From CAZTLI01 sp964614375 (GTDB lineage Bacteria; Chloroflexota; Anaerolineae; Aggregatilineales; Phototrophicaceae), in assembly GCA_964614375.1 (NCBI GenBank), contig CAZTLI010000256.1:1-7766 (forward strand): 7,766 bases of DNA, read 5' to 3'. The position numbers were made by a program, and so were the translations under genes. Of the stretch, positions 1-6,119 are shown piece after piece; within the stretch, counting starts at the first letter, position 1; each line of letters opens with the position of its first letter. The notes below the pieces were generated by a model. That model was given only the letters and a program-made list of their open reading frames with translations. It was not told the DNA's origin and did no database searches.

Positions 1-80
1 ACGCATCCGTGTTGCATAACGTAGCCCGTTGGGGCAAGCGTGCAACAGAAGCCCCAGAATTTATTCGTGGGGAGCGTCAC
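1..80 (+). mobile_element. Putative right end of an IS200/IS605 (TnpB-type) element, with omegaRNA-like 3' structure
   Basis: Two nested structures lie side by side. GTTGCA (11-16) pairs with TGCAAC (41-46) and encloses GCCC (24-27), a GTTG loop and GGGC (32-35). Next comes a terminal hairpin: CCCCA (52-56) pairs with TGGGG (68-72), then, past one bulged G (67), GAA (57-59) pairs with TTC (64-66) around a TTTA loop. It is followed by AG and GTCAC. From memory, the layout GAA-x-CCCC...TTTA...GGGGAG-x-GTCA is the common right-end pattern of IS200/IS605 elements carrying tnpB, where the end also forms the 3' part of the TnpB guide RNA. One reading frame (from base 3) stays open from the left edge to 233 and could carry a TnpB C-terminus, but its sequence is not recognisable and it runs into antisense of the next gene. 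The tnpB body is outside the window, so this may be a complete element's end or a remnant. Confidence 0.45.
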
Positions 81-139
81 GAACTAAAGAAATCCACCGC
101 ACTGGCTGCATCGTTCGGCGGGGCTGCATCGGGTAGCAC

Positions 140-179
140 AAAAAAATACAGTCGGCGAGGCGCTATCCCAACCGACTGT
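140..179 (-). terminator. Strong intrinsic terminator of the dehydrogenase-cytochrome gene
   Basis: Read on the minus strand, ACAGTCGG (179-172) pairs perfectly with CCGACTGT (155-148) around a 16-nt loop. One A and a run of seven T (146-140) follow at once. It starts 33 bases past the stop codon of the 708-residue gene, so it is that gene's rho-independent terminator. On the plus strand the stem is followed only by TTACTGG, so it should act in one direction. Confidence 0.92.
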
Positions 180-211
180 TTACTGGCAAGCGTGCCTTAC
201 TGCAATCGTCG

Positions 212-2338
212 TTATTCCAGCCCGCGCAGATAAGCCACGATGTCGTGCAAATCTTCGTCGGTCAATGATGGGTTGCCACCACGCGGGGGCATCGCGACGT
301 TGGTCGTGTTATCAGGATGCAGCACATCCCGCCCTTCGATGATGAAAGCAACCAGCCCATCGTCGTCCAGCCCATTCATGAATGCGTTATTGACTAAACC
401 GGGGCCGAGTCCGGTCACACCGCCCGCATTCTCGGCATGGCAGGGGGCACACGTCTGCTGATACAGGATTTCACCACGTTCGATAGGCGTTAAGTCGCCA
501 ATATTCTCCGACTGGCCGTTATCCGTGACAGGTTGGTCGGCGGCTGCGGCTGCGGACGATTCAATCACTTCGCGGGAGAACACGTCATTGCCAAATTTAT
601 GCTCAAAGCCGATAAAGCCCACAAATCCCGCGATAATCACGCCCACCAAGGCACAGATAATGAACAATTCACGCAGGGGCTGGCCTGCTTTGCGCCGTCG
701 CCACAACATCCATAGCGAGAACAAGCTCCACACACCAAAGACCACCGTGCCTGCGACCATCAAATAGAACCAGGTGCGATTAAAGCGCACAATCGTCAGC
801 GTGGGCTGCACAACCGGGATGGGTTCGCCGGATTCGTCGGGACGCAGCAGGATAATCGTCGATTCGGTTGTCGAGTTGACGTAAATATTGCCGCTGCGCG
901 TGTCTTCAACCAGGTCAAGCGGACTGCCGAGTTCGGTAAAACCGGGGACATCTTCCTGCACACCCACAATGTCCATGTTGGGCGATCCCGGATGCAGGAT
1001 GATGATGTCCTGACCAACACTGTAACGGACGATGAGCAGGCTGCCGCGCAGTGCGCCGCCAAAGGTATCGCTGTGGTATTCAATCACGCCATTCGCCGAC
1101 GCATTGAAATTGAACACATACGAAATCCCGCGATAGTTGCGGTCTGGTTGCAGGCCAATGCTGTAATGATTGCCAAATTGACCCGGATCGGCGTCCGCCG
1201 TGGGATTACCGCCATGCGCGACCCATTCGCAGCGCATCGGGTTCGGGTGTCCATAATAGCCATTTTGAACAACCCGCGTCAAAATATCGGGTTGTACGTC
1301 GATGTTGCGTGCCGATGGTACAGACGGGAAGCTATACGCCCCGTTAAAGGCCGAATCAATGCGATTCTGACATTGGATGGGCAGGTCGTCGGGTGTGCCG
1401 GGCGCGTTACCGCCCTGTGCCGACCCGTTCACCGGGACATAGAGTTCCCCATTGCTATGCCAGAGCAAATCATAGGCATTGCGGAAACCCGTCGCATAAA
1501 TTGTCACGGGGGCATCCGGCGCCAGCGGGTCGTACAGGTCATTTTCCGCCAGACGGGGGTCGCCAAGCCCGAAGTTCATGTCATCGTCCAGCGTGCCGTC
1601 GTCGTTCAAGATACCCGTTCGGACACTCAGCGGCAGGTCGTCGCGTTCGAGCAGCGCCACTGTATCAATCCGCAGAACAGCCGCGCTCAACAACGTTTCA
1701 GGCCGCAGTGCCCAACCGGCATCCCGGTCACCCATTGCCGATGTGCTGCCTTGTATCAGATACATCGCGCCATCTGGCCCAAAGGCGAGGCTGTTGGAGA
1801 GATGGTCACGCACCGAACGCGGCAGTTCGATAATGACGGGTTGTGCCGTCCATTCGGCATCCTCTGTCCCATAATCGGTCACGGTGAGGCGGTCAATCGC
1901 GCCTGTGAAGTTCGGCGCATCGGTCAAGCTGCCCCAATTATGCGTAATCCACAGAATGGGGTTGTCCGGCGTCGATTCGGGGTCGAACACTATACCGATG
2001 ATGATGCGCTCTTCATAGAGGTCAATGACCTGTTCGTCATCCAGCGTGCCATCGTCGTTGATGCGCCAATGCACAATTTGCCCCATGATCGTCCCTGCAT
2101 AGAGCCGGTTATCGGGGCTAATCACCAGTGACGTGTAAAAATTAGGGGAAATATCGAGCCTTTCCTGGGTGAAGGCGATGGGAATCTGCGTGGGTGTATC
2201 GGACGTGGATTCATCTTGCGATAAAACTACCGCCCCCGTCAGCAGCAAGATTCCACAGAGAATCACGTAAACCGTGATCCGTCGGCTTTGGTATGGCAAT
2301 TGAAGCGGTAACAATTTATGAAACATACACATTTGCAT
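212..2338 (-). CDS. Membrane-anchored PQQ-type (GSDH) dehydrogenase fused to a C-terminal cytochrome c
   Basis: Likely oxidises a sugar or related substrate outside the membrane and passes electrons to its own heme. Residues 1-16 are polar and basic (RR at 19-20) and precede a hydrophobic signal/anchor at about 21-40. Residues 55-500 match the glucose/sorbosone dehydrogenase beta-propeller: H179 ahead of SLAFGPDG fits the catalytic His, and GFRNAYD (R286, N287) the conserved Arg-Asn. Helices at about 523-546 and 557-577 flank the basic loop WRRRKAGQPLRE, which should be cytoplasmic, so both end domains face outside. A linker rich in Ala and acidic residues leads to a class I cytochrome c: CAPCH at 630-634 binds heme and M683 in AMPPRGG is the likely axial ligand. 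C323 and C370 are the only propeller cysteines. An in-frame TAG directly precedes the first ATG; ATGs at 2332 and 2326 are alternatives, and 2326 suits the Shine-Dalgarno if a hairpin is folded. PQQ and substrate are inferred from the family. Confidence 0.88.
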   Translation of the reverse strand: MQMCMFHKLLPLQLPYQSRRITVYVILCGILLLTGAVVLSQDESTSDTPTQIPIAFTQERLDISPNFYTSLVISPDNRLYAGTIMGQIVHWRINDDGTLDDEQVIDLYEERIIIGIVFDPESTPDNPILWITHNWGSLTDAPNFTGAIDRLTVTDYGTEDAEWTAQPVIIELPRSVRDHLSNSLAFGPDGAMYLIQGSTSAMGDRDAGWALRPETLLSAAVLRIDTVALLERDDLPLSVRTGILNDDGTLDDDMNFGLGDPRLAENDLYDPLAPDAPVTIYATGFRNAYDLLWHSNGELYVPVNGSAQGGNAPGTPDDLPIQCQNRIDSAFNGAYSFPSVPSARNIDVQPDILTRVVQNGYYGHPNPMRCEWVAHGGNPTADADPGQFGNHYSIGLQPDRNYRGISYVFNFNASANGVIEYHSDTFGGALRGSLLIVRYSVGQDIIILHPGSPNMDIVGVQEDVPGFTELGSPLDLVEDTRSGNIYVNSTTESTIILLRPDESGEPIPVVQPTLTIVRFNRTWFYLMVAGTVVFGVWSLFSLWMLWRRRKAGQPLRELFIICALVGVIIAGFVGFIGFEHKFGNDVFSREVIESSAAAAADQPVTDNGQSENIGDLTPIERGEILYQQTCAPCHAENAGGVTGLGPGLVNNAFMNGLDDDGLVAFIIEGRDVLHPDNTTNVAMPPRGGNPSLTDEDLHDIVAYLRGLE

Positions 2339-2363
2339 CTATATCTGGATAGATGCCCCTCCC
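2335..2363 (-). promoter_or_regulatory. Shine-Dalgarno plus hairpin that contains the first ATG
   Basis: In the mRNA, GGGAGGGG (2363-2356) is a strong Shine-Dalgarno, but its GGAGG core ends 19 nt before the first ATG (2338). The intervening bases form a perfect 8-bp hairpin, GCATCTAT (2356-2349), loop CCAGAT, ATAGATGC (2342-2335), whose 3' arm contains that ATG. When folded, GGAGG would sit about 9 nt from the third in-frame ATG (2326) and 3 nt from the second (2332). This could favour a start at 2326 or control translation. Confidence 0.55.
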
Positions 2364-2421
2364 GAAGGAAAACTAAAGATAGGTTGTTAAAAGACCTGGT
2401 ATAACCTGCATATGGTGTCAC

Positions 2422-2450
2422 ATGTTACCTGTATTTAGGTGGAATGACAA
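2422..2450 (-). promoter_or_regulatory. Sigma70-type promoter for the dehydrogenase-cytochrome gene
   Basis: On the minus strand, TTGTCA (2450-2445, five of six consensus bases) is followed after exactly 17 bp by TAACAT (2427-2422, four of six). Transcription would start near 2415 and give a leader of roughly 80 nt. The promoter lies between the MFS gene and the dehydrogenase gene and would let the second be expressed on its own. I see no terminator hairpin after the MFS stop, so read-through is also possible. Confidence 0.5.
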
Positions 2451-2510
2451 CAGAAAGTATACGATTCAATAATACCGCTAGAGAAGGGGACGAAACGGGG
2501 TGGTCACGCG

Positions 2511-3767
2511 CTACAACGTGTCGGCAGCCGGTTCGGCGTCATCCAGTGAAATGTGTTTGGGTTTTTCCTGGGCGTGGGCGGGCAGCGCCAGTGTCAGCAG
2601 TCCCGCGATGACGGTGGTGACAGCGGCAAGTTGAAAAGTGACGCTCAAGCCAATGACATCGGACAAACCGCCCATAATCAGGCTGCCCAGCGCGCCCGTG
2701 CCGAAGATGAAACCGAGAATCGTGCCCGATGCCAGCCCTTTGCTGGCGGGAATCAATTCCTGCGCCAGCACGACGATGATGCTGTGTGAACCGCCTGTCA
2801 AACCGCCCGCCAGTATCGCCAAAACGAAAGCGATACCGTTATCGAACAGGGGCAGCAGGAAAAACGCGATTGCACCACTGAGCAAGCTCCACATCATCAC
2901 CCGGCGGCGGTCATAACGGTCTGCCAGTTGTCCAAAGGCCACGCCCGCAAAACCCGATGCCAGCCAGAAGAAACTGGTAATCAAGCCATATTGGGTCGGG
3001 TCCCAGCCTTTTTCTTGAAACAGCACCGGAATAAACGTCACCGAACCGGGTTGCGCCAGACCCCGCAGCGCGACCATTACGCCCAGAATGCCAAATGCCT
3101 TCCACGGCAGTCCCATCATAATGGCGCGGACTGGGGGACGGTCTGCCCCATCAACTGTGGGAATGTGGTTGGCTTTGTGTGCCGTAGACGCGGGGATGCT
3201 GATAATCATCAAAATGACGGGAATCAACGCCGCCAGTGCCAGGGCGAAAAAGGGTGCGAGGGCTGTGCTGACCGCGCTGCCCGTCGCCATATCCAGCAAA
3301 ATGCCCGCGATGGCGGGGCCAAAGGCCAGCCCAAACTGCCCCATCAGGAAGAAAAACGCCATATTGCTGGCGATTCGTGCGTCATCGCTTTCTGCCGCGT
3401 GTAAGGCCCCTACCGGATGAAATGCGCCGCTGCCCAACGCGCGCAGGGCGTAGGGAATGAACATCAGCAGATACACACCCGTTTGTGCGCCAAGCAAGGC
3501 CAGTGCCAGCATGGAGACGGTCCAACCGACGCCAATCGACCCCAACCAGCGCCCGCCTGTTTTATCCGCCAGCCAGCCGAACAAGGGTTGACTAATCGCA
3601 CCCATCAACTGTGCGATGCTGACCGCGAAGCCAATCTGGGTATTGGTCATGGGCAGCAGGGTCACACTCAAATAGGCCAGCAGTACCGGCCCCATTGACA
3701 TGAAAGTATCGTTGGTGAAATGACCCAGACTGACGGCCCAGAACAGACGTTTACGCGGAATATACAT
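2511..3767 (-). CDS. MFS transporter, fosmidomycin-resistance (Fsr)-like efflux protein
   Basis: A 418-residue inner-membrane transporter with about 12 hydrophobic helices, the usual MFS length. The N-terminus has GHFTNDTFMSM (15-25), typical of Fsr-type proteins. Motif A appears in both halves: GWLADKTGGR (64-73) and GQLADRYDRR (279-288). GSGAFHPVG (112-120) matches the Fsr signature in helix 4. The likely role is proton-driven export of a small molecule, but the substrate cannot be read from sequence; other Fsr-like proteins export drugs or metabolites. The frame extends upstream to a TTG at 3836, but I chose the ATG at 3767: it has AAAGG 8 nt upstream and a peptide start (MYIPRKR) that fits directly before helix 1, and the candidate promoter would start transcription inside the longer version. 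An ATG at 3785 is also possible. The C-terminal tail after about 396 is soluble and charged. Confidence 0.85.
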   Translation of the reverse strand: MYIPRKRLFWAVSLGHFTNDTFMSMGPVLLAYLSVTLLPMTNTQIGFAVSIAQLMGAISQPLFGWLADKTGGRWLGSIGVGWTVSMLALALLGAQTGVYLLMFIPYALRALGSGAFHPVGALHAAESDDARIASNMAFFFLMGQFGLAFGPAIAGILLDMATGSAVSTALAPFFALALAALIPVILMIISIPASTAHKANHIPTVDGADRPPVRAIMMGLPWKAFGILGVMVALRGLAQPGSVTFIPVLFQEKGWDPTQYGLITSFFWLASGFAGVAFGQLADRYDRRRVMMWSLLSGAIAFFLLPLFDNGIAFVLAILAGGLTGGSHSIIVVLAQELIPASKGLASGTILGFIFGTGALGSLIMGGLSDVIGLSVTFQLAAVTTVIAGLLTLALPAHAQEKPKHISLDDAEPAADTL

Positions 3768-3800
3768 CGACTGCACCTTTAGCATGTTTGACCGCTGTTC

Positions 3801-3830
3801 ATCATGCCCGCTGGCAGGGGGGGAAGTCAA
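3801..3830 (-). promoter_or_regulatory. Candidate promoter of the MFS gene
   Basis: Minus-strand TTGACT (3830-3825, five of six) and CATGAT (3806-3801, four of six) are 18 bp apart. Transcription would begin near 3794, about 27 nt before the ATG at 3767, leaving room for the AAAGG ribosome-binding site at 3780-3776. This supports the shorter MFS protein. The -10 box is imperfect. Confidence 0.4.
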
Positions 3831-3839
3831 GCACAATGG

Positions 3840-4041
3840 TCTGGTGTGGACTGGTCGGTAGTCAGCAGCGGCTGGATTTTATAATCCCGTAAGCTTTGCA
3901 TGAGATAATATAAGATTACGTTAATTTACCTTGCCTAAACATTGACATAGATTAATCTAATTTTCGCTGTAATTTCAGTAAGATTTGCGTCAAGAAGTGC
4001 TTCTATAGCTATAACAAACATGACCGTATATTCCAGGACTT
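3840..4041. promoter_or_regulatory. AT-rich divergent regulatory region with several palindromes
   Basis: The region between the divergent MFS and DUF3179 genes is distinctly AT-rich from about 3890 to 4020. It holds a perfect 12-bp palindrome, TAGATTAATCTA (3948-3959), right after a consensus TTGACA (3942-3947). AGAAG-TG-CTTCT follows (3993-4004), then TATAGCTATA (4004-4013). Plus-strand promoter options are TTTACC (3925-3930) with TAGATT (3948-3953) at 17 bp, or TATAAC (4010-4015) with TTGCGT (3985-3990) at 19 bp; neither is clean. A repressor on the 12-bp palindrome could block the first. AGGA (4035-4038) is the DUF3179 ribosome-binding site. Confidence 0.4.
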
Positions 4042-5208
4042 ATGACTATGGAAAGCAGACAGTATCGCATCTTTTTCGGTTTATTGATTTTGCTGGTCAC
4101 CGGGCTGTCGTTTGCGCGCCTGCACGCGCAGGACGACTCGTGTGAACCGACCAATCTGGATACCCGTGAATGGGATTTAACCGATTTTTGCCAGCATGTC
4201 GAGGGCATCTATGACGAAATCCGCGATGTCATCGTCCCCCGCACGCGCGTTGGCATCATCGCCATTGATGACCCCGCGCTGGAAACGATTGAGTCGGCGT
4301 CGGAATGGCTGATCGATCAATCGCCGGTGATTGCCGTAGACATTGATGGCGAAGCCCGCGCCTATCCCCTGGCAATCCTCACCTGGCACGAAATCGCCAA
4401 TGATACGCTTAACGATGTGCCGATTGCCGTCACATTTTGCCCGCTGTGCAATAGTTCCATCGTCTTTGACCGCCGGGTTGCGGGCGAAACGTTATTGTTC
4501 AGTGTGTCTGGCAAATTGCGAAACAGCGACCTGATTATGTATGACCGCGAAACGCAAAGCTGGTGGCAGCAGTTCACGGGCGAAGGCATCGTCGGCACGT
4601 ATACCGGCGCCCTCTTAGACATTGTGCCCTCGCGCGTGATTGGCTTCGGTCAATTTGCCGAACGCTATCCCGATGGGCAGGTGATGTCACGCGATACCGG
4701 CATCAACCGCCCCTATGGTGAAAATCCCTATGGCGGCTATGACGATACTGGCCCCATACCGGGCTTCATCAGCAATGTAGATGACCGCCTGCACCCGACC
4801 AGTCGCGTCCTTGCGGGCATTGTCGGTGGCGAATCTATCGCCTATCCGTATGCCATATTGAGCGAACGGATAGTCATTAACGACAGCGTCGGTGGCGTCG
4901 ATGTGGTTGCGTTCTGGCAGCCGGGCGTCTTCAGCGCGCTTGATTCGGTCATTATTAATTCCTCGGACGATGTGGGCACTGCCGGATTGTTCGACCGCGA
5001 GTTGGACGGGCAGGTGTTGACCTTTGTCGCCGATGAAGCAGGCGTCGTCACCGATGAACAAACCGGCAGCACATGGAATCTATTTGGCGAGGCTATCGAC
5101 GGTGAACTCGCGGGCAGTCAACTGCGCCAGTTCAACGCCTTTCCCCATTTCTGGTTCGCGTGGGCGGCTTTTTATCCCGATACACGGATTTATGGTGACG
5201 ACGAATAA
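4042..5208 (+). CDS. Secreted DUF3179 family protein with internal repeat and CPLC motif
   Basis: A 388-residue exported protein of the DUF3179 family; no biochemical role is established that I know of. A signal peptide (hydrophobic 11-24) ends near LHA (27-29), a fair cleavage site. DUF3179 hallmarks are AYPLAILTWHE (107-117), FCPLCNSS (132-139), the FDR at 142-144, SGKLRNSDLIMYDR (156-169) and the WW at 174-175. C133 and C136 form a CxxC, suggesting thiol chemistry or metal binding; C34 and C50 are the only other cysteines. Residues 262-355 repeat the pattern of 102-189 (AYPYAIL at 267-273, ND at 280-281, FDR at 317-319, W345) but lack the CxxC and the His equivalent to H116. The start may be ATG 4042 or ATG 4048; the latter sits 9 nt after AGGA. 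It is followed by a DsbA-like gene 131 bp downstream, which supports a redox context. Confidence 0.85.
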   Translation: MTMESRQYRIFFGLLILLVTGLSFARLHAQDDSCEPTNLDTREWDLTDFCQHVEGIYDEIRDVIVPRTRVGIIAIDDPALETIESASEWLIDQSPVIAVDIDGEARAYPLAILTWHEIANDTLNDVPIAVTFCPLCNSSIVFDRRVAGETLLFSVSGKLRNSDLIMYDRETQSWWQQFTGEGIVGTYTGALLDIVPSRVIGFGQFAERYPDGQVMSRDTGINRPYGENPYGGYDDTGPIPGFISNVDDRLHPTSRVLAGIVGGESIAYPYAILSERIVINDSVGGVDVVAFWQPGVFSALDSVIINSSDDVGTAGLFDRELDGQVLTFVADEAGVVTDEQTGSTWNLFGEAIDGELAGSQLRQFNAFPHFWFAWAAFYPDTRIYGDDE

Positions 5209-5323
5209 CCCGATTAGAGGCCGATGAGCACGCCGTCATTCGCCGGCATACACTCATTGCATTCACCGCATATCCATCTCAAGTAACCGGATATATGTAT
5301 TCTGTACAAGCCTTTGGCACAGT

Positions 5324-5329
5324 GGAGGG
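5324..5329 (+). promoter_or_regulatory. Ribosome-binding site setting the start of the DsbA-like gene
   Basis: GGAGGG ends 10 nt before the ATG at 5340. The frame also has an ATG at 5295, but nothing resembling a Shine-Dalgarno precedes it, and the 15 extra residues it would add are not typical of the family. The later ATG is therefore preferred. Confidence 0.75.
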
Positions 5330-5339
5330 CAATACAAAG

Positions 5340-6029
5340 ATGGCAAAACGCAAGTCTGCACAAGATCGCCAGCAGCAGCGGCAGCAGTTCCAACGCCGTC
5401 AACGCTGGCTGACCGGATTGGTTGGCGCGAGTATTTTCGCGATAGTCGTTGTCATTTTACTGTTATCCGCTGCGCCAGCGCCCACTGCCGAGGAGCAGGC
5501 CCGCTATGACCTCGACCCGGCGTTAGGCAGTCCCGATGCGCCTGTCACCGTCATCGAATATGGCGCGTATGGGTGTCCGAGCTGCCGCCTTGTTCATCAA
5601 CAGGGTTTCATCGAACGCCTGCTTGAAGATTTTCCCGGTCAAATCCGCGTCGTATTCCGCGATTTACCGGTGATCAGCCCCCGCTATGACAATGCAATGG
5701 CCCAGTTTGCCCAATGCGCGCTGGATCAGGGCAACGGATTTTTCTGGGCGATTCACGACATTTTCTATACCCAATTCAGCCCAACGGACGGCATTCCATC
5801 GACGGATACCCTGGTGAGCGCAGCCCAACAAGTCGGTTTGGACGCCGATATTGTCCGCGCCTGCTACGAAGCGGGTACACATCGCAACACGGTCTCGTAT
5901 GACCAGCGGCGCGCCGAACAATTGGGGCTGAATGCCACCCCCACCTTTCTGGTGAATGGTCAGCGTGTGTTTTTGTCGGGTTACGAAGACCTGCGGATGG
6001 CGGTTGAACAGGCGCTGGCAAGCTCATAG
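5340..6029 (+). CDS. Membrane-anchored DsbA-family thiol-disulfide oxidoreductase
   Basis: A 229-residue protein with a very basic, Gln-rich cytoplasmic N-terminus (1-22), one membrane helix (about 23-43) and an extracytoplasmic thioredoxin-fold domain of the DsbA/Thioredoxin_4 type. The active site is CPSC (79-82) after the strand VTVIEYGAYG. The cis-proline loop is NATPTFLVNG (198-207, P201). C126 and C175 are a second cysteine pair in the helical insertion. The likely role is making or shuffling disulfides in secreted proteins. Possible clients encoded nearby are the DUF3179 protein and the propeller of the dehydrogenase, each with an even number of exposed cysteines; this is inference. 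No DsbB or VKOR partner that would reoxidise it lies in the window. The start at 5340 is set by the GGAGGG 10 nt upstream. The gap to the DUF3179 stop is 131 bp without a clear terminator, so co-transcription is possible. Confidence 0.88.
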   Translation: MAKRKSAQDRQQQRQQFQRRQRWLTGLVGASIFAIVVVILLLSAAPAPTAEEQARYDLDPALGSPDAPVTVIEYGAYGCPSCRLVHQQGFIERLLEDFPGQIRVVFRDLPVISPRYDNAMAQFAQCALDQGNGFFWAIHDIFYTQFSPTDGIPSTDTLVSAAQQVGLDADIVRACYEAGTHRNTVSYDQRRAEQLGLNATPTFLVNGQRVFLSGYEDLRMAVEQALASS

Positions 6030-6036
6030 GCGGTTG

Positions 6037-6066
6037 TTGGTGCGACACGCATAAATCAAGTATGCT
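6037..6066 (+). promoter_or_regulatory. Weak candidate promoter for the DUF3267 gene
   Basis: TTGGTG (6037-6042) and TATGCT (6061-6066) are separated by 18 bp in the 90-bp gap after the DsbA-like gene. They match three and four of six consensus bases. Read-through from the upstream gene is equally possible. Confidence 0.22.
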
Positions 6067-6119
6067 GATGATCGATAGCATAGATTAGCGATGCGGGTCA
6101 CATACAAGGATGTTTTGCC

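Noticed and set aside
104..131. Direct repeat GGCTGCATCG with an 18-bp period
   Set aside because: Only two copies of ten bases, with diverged flanks and no link to any feature; probably chance.
9..233. Short plus-strand open frame at the left edge as a stand-alone gene
   Set aside because: It starts with GTG only because the window begins there, runs through two hairpins and the terminator, and ends antisense to the dehydrogenase gene. At most its first part is the tail of a gene left of the window.
992..2131. Long plus-strand open frame of 379 codons opposite the dehydrogenase gene
   Set aside because: It is entirely antisense to a well-supported gene with recognisable domains, has no convincing ribosome-binding site, and its translation shows no domain, signal peptide or membrane segment. 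It follows from the codon bias of the real gene.
2473..2505. GGGGACGAAACGGGG downstream of the MFS stop as a terminator
   Set aside because: It reads as a near direct repeat rather than an inverted repeat; no stem forms and no T run follows on the minus strand.
3768..3836. Longer MFS protein starting at TTG 3836
   Set aside because: The 23 extra residues are polar and unlike the family, no good ribosome-binding site precedes the TTG, and the best promoter would start transcription inside it.
3874..3887. GGATTTTATAATCC with a perfect TATAAT on the plus strand
   Set aside because: No acceptable -35 box lies 16-18 bp upstream, and it is over 150 bp from the DUF3179 start. The dyad is only five base pairs.
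3946..6087. Nine-base match CATAGATTA upstream of DUF3179 (3946-3954) and of DUF3267 (6079-6087)
   Set aside because: Too short to claim a shared operator; the 12-bp palindrome is present at only the first site.
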